Assembly (NCBI GenBank): GCA_002455915.1
Contig: DKLU01000037.1
Coordinates: forward strand, 1-5,697
Length of the DNA stretch: 5,697 nt
Direction: 5' to 3'
From: Chryseobacterium sp. UBA6632
Lineage (GTDB): Bacteria; Bacteroidota; Bacteroidia; Flavobacteriales; Weeksellaceae
Part shown: piece after piece, positions 1-5,697 of the stretch
Position numbering within the stretch: the first letter of the stretch is position 1
Layout of the letters: each line of letters begins with the position of its first letter
Position numbers and translations under genes: made by a program
Notes under the pieces: generated by a model
The model's input: the letters and a program-made list of their open reading frames with translations, nothing else
What the model was told of the DNA's origin: nothing
The model's database searches: none

Positions 1-31
1 GTTTCGGCGGTGGCTTTGCCACCGCCGAAAC
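1..31 (-). terminator. Perfect GC-rich hairpin, probable terminator of the GNAT-like gene
   Basis: Positions 1-14 (GTTTCGGCGGTGGC) are the exact reverse complement of 18-31, with a 3-nt loop, giving a 14-bp perfect stem far richer in GC than its surroundings. It lies 6 nt past the stop codon of the minus-strand gene, where a terminator is expected. The T-run that would complete an intrinsic terminator on the minus strand would lie left of position 1 and cannot be seen. The hairpin is symmetric, so it could serve a convergent gene to the left, or be a copy of a dispersed intergenic palindrome. Confidence 0.6.
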
Positions 32-37
32 TATATC

Positions 38-1192
38 TTACAACATAGGATGTTTTTCAAATTCTTTATTTCTATCAAAAAGATAACGATATGTTGCCAA
101 TTTTCTAGTCACATTCGTATCCAGATTTTCAGCAATCTTTATCATTTTAGGATTAAAATCGCCAATCCATTGGAGCTCCGTAGTTTTAAAATCAGTATGT
201 TTTCTTAGATGCTGAGTTCCTTCCCAAATCATAAAACCATCGATTCCTTTTCTTTGCCATTCTGGAACAACTCCGAAAACCAAACCAATCATTTTTTCAT
301 TTTTCTTAAACCTTTTCACCAAAAGAAATTTAAGTTTTTCAAACCAACCGAATTTTCCATTCAAATATTTAAACCACTGGTTGGTATCGGGGATATTCAT
401 CCACATCGCAATCGGTTTTTCATTTTCATAAACGAACCACGAAATATGTTCATTGATAATCGGTTTCATTTTTTTGAACATTTTCAAAGTTTTTGCTTCT
501 TCCATTTGTTTACCTTCACCATGCGAAGCCCATGCTTTATTATAAACTTCCGTAAAATCTTTCGCAAATTTTTCCAGTTTATCTTTCGTCATTGGGATGG
601 CAGAAATTTCAGGATTTCGCTTATGTTTGGCATGCATTACGGTAAAAACTCTTGAAACATCAGCAAAAATAGATCTTGAGAAGCAAAGTTGTTCAAAATA
701 AATTTTAAAACCATAATTCTCAAAAAGCTCTTTGTAATAAGGAAAATTATAATTCATCCCGTACAAAGGTTCTATGAAACCATCAATTAAAAGTCCCCAA
801 AACTTATCGCGTTCTCCAAAATTTATTGGTCCGTCCATCGCTTCCATTCCTCTTTGCTGAAGCCAATTTTTACAATGATCAAAAATAAAATTAGCGGTTG
901 ATTGATCGTTAATACAATCAAAAAAACCAATTCCTCCTGTTGGCTGATTTTGTTGATAAGTTTCATTAACAAAAACGGCAACTTTCCCAACTATTTGATT
1001 TTGTTTATTCTTAAAGAGAAATCTCACACATTCTCCGTTTCTGAAAAATTTATTTTTATGTGGATTAAAAACCTCTTCAATATCTTTATTTAAAGGTCTG
1101 ATGTAATTTTTGTCGTGTTGATAAAGTGTGGCTGGAAATTCTAAAAATTCCTTTTTCTGGGTTTCGTTTTGTACTTCTTCAACAATAATCAT
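38..1192 (-). CDS. GNAT-like N-acetyltransferase-fold protein, YghO type
   Basis: This 384-residue protein of unknown substrate resembles the large, conserved YghO-like family often annotated as GNAT N-acetyltransferase or hypothetical. Supporting features are an N-terminal region with a 'PATLYQHDKNYIRPL' block (residues 20-34), a GFFDC strand (89-93), a 'DGPINFGERDKFWGLLIDGF' block (120-139) and 'MNYNFPYYKELFENYGF' (146-162). The C-terminal half carries VVPEWQRKGID (308-318), which resembles the Q/R-x-x-G acetyl-CoA pyrophosphate loop of GNAT enzymes, and ends with a conserved-looking 'GDFNPKMIKIAENL' segment. There is no signal peptide or membrane segment, so it is probably cytoplasmic. The ATG at 1190-1192 is taken as start and fits the family's usual N-terminus. 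It is transcribed divergently from folE; a weak -7-like TATCTTTC lies on the minus strand at 1216-1223. The family assignment is from remembered motifs; the acetyltransferase activity is inferred from the fold. Confidence 0.82.
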   Translation of the reverse strand: MIIVEEVQNETQKKEFLEFPATLYQHDKNYIRPLNKDIEEVFNPHKNKFFRNGECVRFLFKNKQNQIVGKVAVFVNETYQQNQPTGGIGFFDCINDQSTANFIFDHCKNWLQQRGMEAMDGPINFGERDKFWGLLIDGFIEPLYGMNYNFPYYKELFENYGFKIYFEQLCFSRSIFADVSRVFTVMHAKHKRNPEISAIPMTKDKLEKFAKDFTEVYNKAWASHGEGKQMEEAKTLKMFKKMKPIINEHISWFVYENEKPIAMWMNIPDTNQWFKYLNGKFGWFEKLKFLLVKRFKKNEKMIGLVFGVVPEWQRKGIDGFMIWEGTQHLRKHTDFKTTELQWIGDFNPKMIKIAENLDTNVTRKLATYRYLFDRNKEFEKHPML

Positions 1193-1266
1193 GACTTAAA
1201 ATGAGAGTGAAGATTGAAAGATAATGTTTTTCAACCAAATTAAATATGACGAACAGATTTTATCCG

Positions 1267-1274
1267 TATTTTTG
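1267..1274 (+). promoter_or_regulatory. Probable -7 promoter element of folE
   Basis: TATTTTTG matches the Bacteroidota -7 consensus TAnnTTTG exactly and ends 16 nt before the folE ATG. Transcription would begin near 1280, giving a short A-rich leader without a Shine-Dalgarno sequence, as is usual in this phylum. No clear -33 TTG is present at the expected distance upstream, so the call rests on the -7 match and its position. It would drive folE and probably the DinB-like gene, the Cys-rich leader ORF and cysS as well. Confidence 0.5.
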
Positions 1275-1290
1275 TGCAAATTAAATAAAA

Positions 1291-1959
1291 ATGGTTGATT
1301 TTACTGATAACGACGATGATATTTTCACTGGAAAAGAACATACGCCTATAAGGGAAGATGCTTTTGAAAAATCGCCACAGGAAAAGATTGAGAAAATAAC
1401 CGAGCTATTCGGTGAGATTATGGAAACGCTGGGACTTGATATGACTGATGATTCGTTGAAAGATTCTCCAAAACGTGTTGCCAAAATGTATGTAAACGAA
1501 ATTTTTGGAGGACTTCTTCCAGAAAACAAACCCGGAATTTCCACCTTTTCGAACAAATATAAGTACCGCCAAATGTTGGTGGAAAAAGATATTACAGTAT
1601 ACTCGTTCTGCGAACATCACTTTTTACCGATTATCGGAAGAGCGCACGTTGCTTACATTTCGAACGGTGAGGTGATTGGTCTTTCAAAAATCAATAGAAT
1701 TGTTGATTATTATGCGAAAAGACCTCAGGTTCAGGAAAGATTGACGATGCAGATTGTTGATGCTCTGAGAGATGCATTAGGAACAGAAAATGTTGCTTGT
1801 ATCATCGATGCAAAGCATCTTTGTGTAAATTGCAGAGGAATCAAAGATACGGCAAGTTCTACTATTACAGCAGAATTAAGTGGGATTTTCAGAACAAATC
1901 CTATTACAAGACAGGAATTCCTTCATTATGTAGGAAGTCATGCGAAATTGGATTATTAA
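1291..1959 (+). CDS. folE: GTP cyclohydrolase I
   Basis: This enzyme converts GTP to 7,8-dihydroneopterin triphosphate, the first step of tetrahydrofolate (and other pterin) synthesis, in the cytoplasm, as a ring-shaped homodecamer in known family members. The 222-residue length equals that of the E. coli enzyme. The zinc ligands are visible as Cys107 and His110 in 'SFCEHHFLPIIG' and Cys178 in 'KHLCVNCRG', with the same spacings as E. coli Cys110, His113 and Cys181. The catalytic histidines correspond to His109 and His176. The GLSKINRIVDYYAKRPQVQE signature (130-149) is intact. The N-terminal ~25 residues are acidic and variable. The ATG lies just after an A-rich stretch and a -7 promoter element. 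It is the first gene of a tight cluster; the DinB-like gene starts 11 nt after its stop. No defect is seen. Confidence 0.97.
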   Translation: MVDFTDNDDDIFTGKEHTPIREDAFEKSPQEKIEKITELFGEIMETLGLDMTDDSLKDSPKRVAKMYVNEIFGGLLPENKPGISTFSNKYKYRQMLVEKDITVYSFCEHHFLPIIGRAHVAYISNGEVIGLSKINRIVDYYAKRPQVQERLTMQIVDALRDALGTENVACIIDAKHLCVNCRGIKDTASSTITAELSGIFRTNPITRQEFLHYVGSHAKLDY

Positions 1960-1970
1960 AGTCATGACTC

Positions 1971-2402
1971 GTGGATTATCAGATTCTTAAAAATATTGTT
2001 GAGGAAGAACTTCTAAGATTTGAAGAAATTTATGAAGAAGATTGGTCGTATAAAATTTCCCCTGAAAAATGGTCGAAAAAAGAAATTTTAGGTCATCTTT
2101 GTGATAGTGCTTTCACGAATATTAGGAGATTTGTAGTTACTCAATATAAAGAAAACGAGAATATTGTTTATGATCAGAATTTGTGGGTAAAAGCTCAGAA
2201 TTATCAGAATATTCCGATGTCGGATATTATCAATCTTTGGAAATTTCTTAATTTTCAGATTGTAAATATTGTTGAAAATATTCCGGATGATACTTTGCAA
2301 AGAACCTGCGACATGACAAAAACAGAACCTCAGATTTTCACATTAGAATTTATTATTAATGATTATATTAGTCATTTACAACATCATTTAAAGGCAATTT
2401 AA
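1971..2402 (+). CDS. DinB/YfiT-like putative metal-dependent protein
   Basis: This 143-residue protein fits the DinB superfamily, a four-helix bundle that binds a divalent metal through three histidines. The likely ligands are His42 in 'WSKKEILGHLCDS' (34-46) and His135 and His139 in 'YISHLQHHLKAI' at the C-terminus. The 93- and 4-residue spacings are the same as I recall for the His67/His160/His164 triad of Bacillus YfiT. Some family members are thiol S-transferases (bacillithiol or mycothiol); the substrate here is unknown. The start is GTG at 1971: an in-frame TGA at 1965-1967 rules out anything upstream except CTC at 1968, and the next in-frame ATG is deep inside the fold. It lies 11 nt after folE and its stop is 2 nt before the ATG of the Cys-rich leader ORF, so cotranscription is likely. 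A thiol-related role next to cysS is conceivable but not shown. Confidence 0.85.
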   Translation: MDYQILKNIVEEELLRFEEIYEEDWSYKISPEKWSKKEILGHLCDSAFTNIRRFVVTQYKENENIVYDQNLWVKAQNYQNIPMSDIINLWKFLNFQIVNIVENIPDDTLQRTCDMTKTEPQIFTLEFIINDYISHLQHHLKAI

Positions 2403-2404
2403 TA

Positions 2405-2482
2405 ATGATAAAATTTAAAAAAGTTTCAGATAAAATTTTCGTAACCACAATTATTTGTTGTTGCTGTAAATGCTGTTGTTAA
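2405..2482 (+). CDS. Poly-cysteine leader peptide upstream of cysS
   Basis: A 25-codon ORF begins with ATG at 2405 and ends with TAA at 2480-2482. Its peptide has a basic N-terminal part (MIKFKKVSDK) followed by IFVTTI and then ICCCCKCCC at the very C-terminus. Seven of the last eight residues are Cys, encoded by a mixture of five TGT and two TGC codons, and the stop follows at once. It lies 68 nt upstream of cysS, whose product charges tRNA with cysteine. A run of the regulated amino acid at the end of a tiny ORF in front of the matching gene is the hallmark of attenuation leader peptides. Polycysteine leader ORFs that respond to cysteine are known in mycobacteria. The start is only 2 nt after the DinB-like stop, so translation may be coupled to the gene before it. 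Function as a Cys-tRNA sensor is inferred. A metal-binding micropeptide is the main alternative; a chance low-complexity TTG/CTG tract is less likely given the location. Confidence 0.72.
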   Translation: MIKFKKVSDKIFVTTIICCCCKCCC

Positions 2483-2527
2483 AAGGTAAATAGCTTTTAA
2501 TAATTAAAACTTTAAACTAAATTTTAA
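2441..2527 (+). promoter_or_regulatory. Candidate attenuator/leader RNA structure before cysS
   Basis: Several short complementary segments overlap or follow the Cys codons. Segment 2441-2450 can pair with 2455-2464 (first three Cys codons; one C-U mismatch and one G-U pair, 4-nt loop). Segment 2475-2485 (last Cys codons and stop) can pair with 2494-2504 (11 pairs, two of them G-U, 8-nt loop). The 3' arm of that stem (TTTTAA, 2495-2500) can instead pair with TTAAAA at 2504-2509 (3-nt loop), which can in turn pair with TTTTAA at 2522-2527. This gives mutually exclusive stems that a ribosome stalled on the Cys run would shift. All are A-U-rich and weak, and none is followed by a proper T-run, so an intrinsic terminator is not evident. 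In DNA this AT-rich, such pairings can arise by chance. Confidence 0.35.
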
Positions 2528-2550
2528 AATCATTAAATCAAAATAAAAAA

Positions 2551-4017
2551 ATGCAACTAAAAATATACAACTCGCTTGCGGGAGAAAAAGAAATATTTAA
2601 ACCAATTTTAGAAGGAAATGTGGGAATGTACGTCTGTGGACCGACAGTTTACAGCAATGTGCATTTGGGCAATGTGAGAACTTTCCTTTCTTTCGACTTC
2701 ATTTACAGAAGTTTAACGCATTTGGGTTACAAGGTAAGATATGTAAGAAATATTACTGATGCTGGTCACCTTACCGACGATGGAGACGTGAATAACGATA
2801 GATTCGTAAAGCAAACTCGTCTTGAAAAATTGGAGCCTATGGAAATCGTACAAAAATATACGGTTGATTTTCATAAAGTTTTGGATATGTTCAATTTATT
2901 GCCACCGAATATAGAGCCGACTGCAACAGGTCACATCGTTGAGCAAATTGAATTAACTCAAAAATTAATTGAAAAAGGATTCGCTTACGAAAGCAATGGT
3001 TCTGTGTATTTCGATGTGTTGGAATATAATGCAAGAGGCTTGAATTATGGTGAGTTGTCAAAAAGAAATATCGAAGAACTTTTCGCCAATACCCGTGATT
3101 TAGACGGACAAGGCGAAAAGAAAAATCCACAGGATTTTGCATTGTGGAAAAAAGCTTCTCCTGCACATATCATGAGATGGAATTCGCCTTGGGGAGAAGG
3201 TTTTCCTGGATGGCATCTTGAATGTACCGCGATGAGTACTAAGTATTTAGGTGAAACTTTCGATATTCACGGAGGTGGAATGGATTTGAAATTCCCGCAC
3301 CACGAATGTGAAATTGCACAAGGAAAAGCTTGCAATGATGCATCTCCGGTAAATTATTGGATGCACGCTAATATGTTGACAATGAATTCTCAACGTATGA
3401 GTAAATCAACAGGAAATTATATTTTACCCATGCAGCTAATGACAGGTGAAAATGATTTCTTTGAAAAGCCTTTCCATCCGTCGATTGTACGTTTTTGCTT
3501 CCTGCAGGCTCATTACAGAAGTGTTTTGGATATTTCTAATGATGCGATGTTAGCAAGTGAAAAAGGTTTCATCAGATTAATGGAAGCGATTAAAGTTTTA
3601 AACTCTATTACTCCGAATGATGAAAAACAGTCTGGTTTCAGTTTTGAGGAATGGAAAAATAAAGCTTATGATGCTTTAACAGATGATTTCAACTCTCCGG
3701 TTTTAATTGCTCATTTATTTGAAGCGGTGAAATATATTTTTGCTTTAAATGATGCCAAGGAAACCATTTCAACGAAAGATCTAGAGGAATTAAAATCTAC
3801 TTTAAATGCTTTGGTTTTCGATGTTTTAGGGCTTCAGGCAATTGAGGAAAACAACAATGAAAAATTAGACCAGACATTACAGGTTTTAATTGAGCTGAGA
3901 AATCAGGCAAGAAAATCTAAAAACTTTGATTTGTCAGATCAAATCCGTGATAAGCTCCTTGCAGAAGGTATCGAACTGAAAGACGGAAGAGACGGAACGA
4001 CTTACGTTTTGAATTAG
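2551..4017 (+). CDS. cysS: Cysteinyl-tRNA synthetase
   Basis: This cytoplasmic class I aminoacyl-tRNA synthetase attaches cysteine to tRNA-Cys. The 488-residue protein is complete. The HIGH-type motif is HLGN (38-41) within [12 protein letters not shown], and the KMSKS-type motif is RMSKS (282-286). The zinc site that recognises cysteine is intact: Cys29, Cys225 ([10 protein letters not shown]), His250 and Glu254 ([10 protein letters not shown]), matching E. coli Cys28, Cys209, His234 and Glu238. About 15 extra residues lie between the first two ligands compared with E. coli. The C-terminal helical domain ends with '[18 protein letters not shown]' (453-470) and 'DGRDGTTY', typical of the family. 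The ATG at 2551 follows an A-rich tract with no Shine-Dalgarno sequence. It is the last gene of the folE cluster and is preceded by a poly-Cys leader ORF, suggesting control by Cys-tRNA supply. An inverted repeat with a T-run follows its stop. Confidence 0.98.
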   Translation: MQLKIYNSLAGEKEIFKPILEGNVGMYVCGPTVYSNVHLGNVRTFLSFDFIYRSLTHLGYKVRYVRNITDAGHLTDDGDVNNDRFVKQTRLEKLEPMEIVQKYTVDFHKVLDMFNLLPPNIEPTATGHIVEQIELTQKLIEKGFAYESNGSVYFDVLEYNARGLNYGELSKRNIEELFANTRDLDGQGEKKNPQDFALWKKASPAHIMRWNSPWGEGFPGWHLECTAMSTKYLGETFDIHGGGMDLKFPHHECEIAQGKACNDASPVNYWMHANMLTMNSQRMSKSTGNYILPMQLMTGENDFFEKPFHPSIVRFCFLQAHYRSVLDISNDAMLASEKGFIRLMEAIKVLNSITPNDEKQSGFSFEEWKNKAYDALTDDFNSPVLIAHLFEAVKYIFALNDAKETISTKDLEELKSTLNALVFDVLGLQAIEENNNEKLDQTLQVLIELRNQARKSKNFDLSDQIRDKLLAEGIELKDGRDGTTYVLN

Positions 4018-4040
4018 AATAAAGTTTTCTTTTAGTATAT

Positions 4041-4118
4041 CTCTCGCAGATTTTACAGATTACGCAGATTTTTAAATACAATCATCTGCCAAATCCATAA
4101 AATCTGCGAGAGTTTTTT
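4041..4118 (+). terminator. Inverted repeat with T-run after cysS, possibly a dispersed repeat
   Basis: CTCTCGCAGATTTTA (4041-4055) is the perfect reverse complement of 4098-4112, giving a 15-bp stem around a 42-nt loop, and the right arm is followed at once by six Ts (4113-4118). It begins 24 nt after the cysS stop, so it probably ends the folE-cysS transcript. The left arm runs into a 9-bp period: CGCAGATTT at 4045-4053, TACAGATTA at 4054-4062 and CGCAGATTT at 4063-4071, so the right arm could also pair in a shifted register. Related 'CGCAGATTT...AAATCTGCG' palindromes are, from memory, common between genes in flavobacteria, so this may be a member of a dispersed repeat family that also works as a terminator. 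The stretch from 4119 to 4263 beyond it shows no gene, only AT-rich DNA. Confidence 0.65.
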
Positions 4119-4263
4119 ATGCATAAAACCATTATTTCTAAGAAGAAATTTATTTTCAAATCTTAGTCTAAACCTTAATCTCAACCTAAAAAAAATTACA
4201 ATTCAATCTATAAATTACGTAACTTAGTCATAATAAAATGATTAAAAATAAAATTTACAGACT

Positions 4264-5430
4264 ATGAAAAAACATTTATTCACTTTATTCTTGTTGTTAA
4301 TTGGAGTGAACGCTTCTGCACAACAAGATTTTTTCGCCTTGGTAGGAAAAGATACACCAAGCATTACTTTCAATGATTTCCGTGCAATTGACGTAGCAAA
4401 TGGCGTTTCCGGCGAGAAAATTTTTACTTCCGATTCTTCTGCAAGAGTTTTTTCGCAAACAAACAGAGGAGTTGTAACTGAGGATAAAAATACCTACAAT
4501 AATGCTCAGGCAACTACAATGGCAACGTTGGCTTTTGATTCATTCAATAACAATTTGGTGTATATGCCGATGTTTTCTTCTAATATTTACATTTTGAATG
4601 CGAAAACTAAAGAAATCACGTTGGTGGAAAACAATGTGGCAAGAGTAACTTCATGCGACATCAATTCTCATATTACGAGAATGACAATTGGCTATGACGG
4701 AAACATTTATGCAATTAACAACGCCGGAACTCAGTTTTTGCAGATCAGCAGAAAAGGAAGTCGATATACTGTAAACGACCTTGGAATCATTAAAGATGAT
4801 GCTTCCAACGGAAAAAACTCTTTCACAGCCATCGAAACTGGTTTTGGAGGCGATATGATTGCTGATACAGATAATAATTTCTACGTTTTTGCCACTTCTG
4901 GTAATGTATTTAAAGTTTCTACGAAAGAACTGAAAGCGAAATTTATGGGCAAAATTTCAGGAATTCCGGAAAATTATTCAGTAAATGGTTCCGCGGTCAA
5001 TTCAAAAGGAAAAATAGTAATTGCAAGTGCAAAAGGAGCTTCTTTATATGAAGTTGATTTGAACACTTTACAAGCAAAACAAATTCCGGGTGAACAAAAC
5101 CTTCACATTTACGATTTGGCAAGTAAATATTTCGCGAATGATAAAGCAATTTCAAATAACATTTTTGCAAACTTAGATATTTATCCGACAAGAGTTGACG
5201 AGAAATTTATTAATGTAAATGTGAATGATAAATCTGTAAAAGGAATTCTTACAATGAATGTTTTCGATTTATCTGGTAAAAATGTAATGAAGGAAAATTT
5301 ATCCGTAAAAGATGGTTCTTTAAATCAACAGATTTATCTTAAAAGCTTGGTAACAGGAGCCTATTTGGTAAATATTACTGATGAATCCGGAAAAATATTA
5401 TTAAACAAGAAAATTTTAGTTACAGAATAA
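4264..5430 (+). CDS. Secreted beta-propeller-like protein with T9SS type A sorting domain
   Basis: This 388-residue protein has a clear signal peptide (MKK, then the hydrophobic stretch LFTLFLLLIGV, with probable cleavage after ASA at residue 19). The central part contains at least four similar beta-rich units, at about 87-121, 138-174, 188-228 and 238-275. Each has a pattern like 'GNIYAIN...FLQIS' or 'NNFYVFA...VFKVST', as in blades of a beta-propeller. The last 87 residues (302-388) begin with ANLDIYPTRV and end with GAYLVNITDESGKILLNKKILV, the usual form of a Por secretion system type A sorting domain. It should therefore cross the outer membrane by the type IX system, which is known in this phylum, and be released or anchored at the surface. 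No catalytic motif was recognised and the function is unknown. It stands alone between two terminator-like hairpins. The ATG at 4264 directly precedes the signal peptide; no convincing promoter was found in 4119-4263. Confidence 0.88.
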   Translation: MKKHLFTLFLLLIGVNASAQQDFFALVGKDTPSITFNDFRAIDVANGVSGEKIFTSDSSARVFSQTNRGVVTEDKNTYNNAQATTMATLAFDSFNNNLVYMPMFSSNIYILNAKTKEITLVENNVARVTSCDINSHITRMTIGYDGNIYAINNAGTQFLQISRKGSRYTVNDLGIIKDDASNGKNSFTAIETGFGGDMIADTDNNFYVFATSGNVFKVSTKELKAKFMGKISGIPENYSVNGSAVNSKGKIVIASAKGASLYEVDLNTLQAKQIPGEQNLHIYDLASKYFANDKAISNNIFANLDIYPTRVDEKFINVNVNDKSVKGILTMNVFDLSGKNVMKENLSVKDGSLNQQIYLKSLVTGAYLVNITDESGKILLNKKILVTE

Positions 5431-5454
5431 TCTTTAACTTTGTTTAAAACTTAG

Positions 5455-5486
5455 AAACCTTTTCAATTTTTTGGGAAGGTTTTTTT
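5455..5486 (+). terminator. Intrinsic terminator of the T9SS-sorted protein gene
   Basis: AAACCTTTTC (5455-5464) pairs with GGGAAGGTTT (5473-5482) through ten pairs, two of them G-U, around an 8-nt loop. The right arm runs into further Ts (to 5486). It lies 24 nt after the stop codon, and it separates this gene from malQ. Confidence 0.75.
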
Positions 5487-5510
5487 AATGAATATTTGAT
5501 ATTCAATAAG

Positions 5511-5541
5511 TTTTGTTTTTCAAGATTATAATGTATTTTTA
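5511..5541 (+). promoter_or_regulatory. Weak candidate promoter of malQ
   Basis: TTTTG at 5511-5515 could act as a -33 element, with TATTTTTA (5534-5541; seven of eight positions of TAnnTTTG) as -7, spaced 18 nt apart. The predicted transcript start would be only a few nt before the ATG at 5555. AT-rich DNA yields such matches by chance, so this is a weak call. A promoter is nevertheless expected between the terminator ending at 5486 and the malQ start. Confidence 0.25.
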
Positions 5542-5554
5542 TAAAAAAATATAA

Positions 5555-5697
5555 ATGAAGCTATACTTTAATGTAGGATACAATGCAAAAATAGGAGAAT
5601 CTTTGCAGTTGATTATCAATGAAGAAGGAGCTGTTCCGCAAAAGCATATAATGTTTTATGCAGAAAACGGATTGTGGAAATCTGAGGTTGATTTTTT
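5555..5697 (+). CDS. malQ: 4-alpha-glucanotransferase, N-terminal fragment (cut by window end)
   Basis: Only the first 47 codons are present; the frame is open to the window edge. The visible N-terminus (MKLYFNVGYNAKIGESLQ, then HIMFYAENGLWKSEVDF) resembles the CBM20 starch-binding module that starts the long Bacteroidota type of 4-alpha-glucanotransferase (amylomaltase, GH77). That enzyme transfers alpha-1,4-glucan segments between maltodextrins in glycogen and starch metabolism in the cytoplasm. The 'V-x-Y-x-A-x-x-G-E-x-L' strand and the 'ENGLW' segment fit CBM20. There is no signal peptide. The ATG at 5555 follows a TAA at 5552-5554 in its own frame, so an upstream start is excluded. The catalytic domain lies outside the window, so the enzyme name depends on recognising the N-terminal module alone. 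Confidence 0.72.
   Translation, partial: MKLYFNVGYNAKIGESLQLIINEEGAVPQKHIMFYAENGLWKSEVDF

Noticed and set aside
209..655. 148-codon plus-strand open frame opposite the GNAT-like gene
   Set aside because: It is antisense to a well-supported gene and is rich in Phe, Ile and His, as expected for a shadow of an AT-rich coding region on the other strand.
1246..1284. 12-codon ORF (MTNRFYPYFCAN) just upstream of folE
   Set aside because: It overlaps the -7 element and would lie mostly upstream of the predicted transcript start; its composition shows no leader-peptide signal.
2518..2525. TAAATTTT as a possible separate cysS promoter -7 element
   Set aside because: It misses the final G of TAnnTTTG and has no TTG at the -33 distance; in this AT-rich leader such matches are expected by chance. 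It is worth noting only because a TSS here would bypass the leader ORF.
4163..4186. Imperfect 12-bp tandem repeat (TTAGTCTAAACC / TTAATCTCAACC, 10 of 12 identical)
   Set aside because: Only two units, with no flanking structure; not enough to call a functional repeat, though similar CTTAAC-type tracts may occur elsewhere in such genomes.
4238..4267. 9-codon ORF whose TGA overlaps the ATG of the T9SS-sorted protein gene
   Set aside because: It is very short and AT-driven, with no amino-acid run; the ATGA overlap is easily explained by chance.
5531..5554. 7-codon ORF ending directly before the malQ ATG
   Set aside because: It is composed of AT-rich codons with no distinctive residues, and overlaps the candidate promoter.
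1..5697. Search for CRISPR arrays, tRNA or rRNA genes, insertion sequences or phage genes
   Set aside because: No regularly spaced repeats, cloverleaf sequence, transposase or phage-like protein was seen on either strand.

Overview
The window looks like a chromosomal segment of a flavobacterium, most likely close to Chryseobacterium (Weeksellaceae, Bacteroidota). The DNA is AT-rich. Starts are preceded by A-rich tracts rather than Shine-Dalgarno sequences, and a clean Bacteroidota-type -7 element (TAnnTTTG) lies in front of folE. One protein ends in a type IX secretion sorting domain, and the last gene is the Bacteroidota form of 4-alpha-glucanotransferase that begins with a starch-binding module. 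The genus is inferred from the look of the proteins; no search was run.

Layout: a perfect GC-rich hairpin (1-31) sits just past the stop of a minus-strand gene (38-1192) for a large GNAT-like protein of the YghO type. A 98-bp divergent promoter region follows. Then comes a plus-strand cluster: folE (GTP cyclohydrolase I, 1291-1959), a small DinB/YfiT-like metal-binding protein (1971-2402, GTG start), a 25-codon ORF ending in a cysteine run (2405-2482) and cysS (cysteinyl-tRNA synthetase, 2551-4017). An inverted repeat with a T-run (4041-4118) closes the cluster. A secreted beta-propeller-like protein with a T9SS type A sorting domain follows (4264-5430) with its own terminator (5455-5486). 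The first 47 codons of malQ (5555 onward) run off the right edge.

The most notable element is the tiny ORF 68 bp upstream of cysS. Seven of its last eight codons are Cys codons (TGT/TGC), and the downstream gene makes Cys-tRNA. This is the arrangement expected of a cysteine-sensing leader peptide: low Cys-tRNA would stall the ribosome on the Cys run and change expression of the synthetase. Weak, A-U-rich, mutually exclusive stems lie over and after the Cys run. No intrinsic terminator is visible before cysS, so the mechanism (translational, Rho-dependent or other) is open. The remaining genes are ordinary housekeeping or accessory genes.
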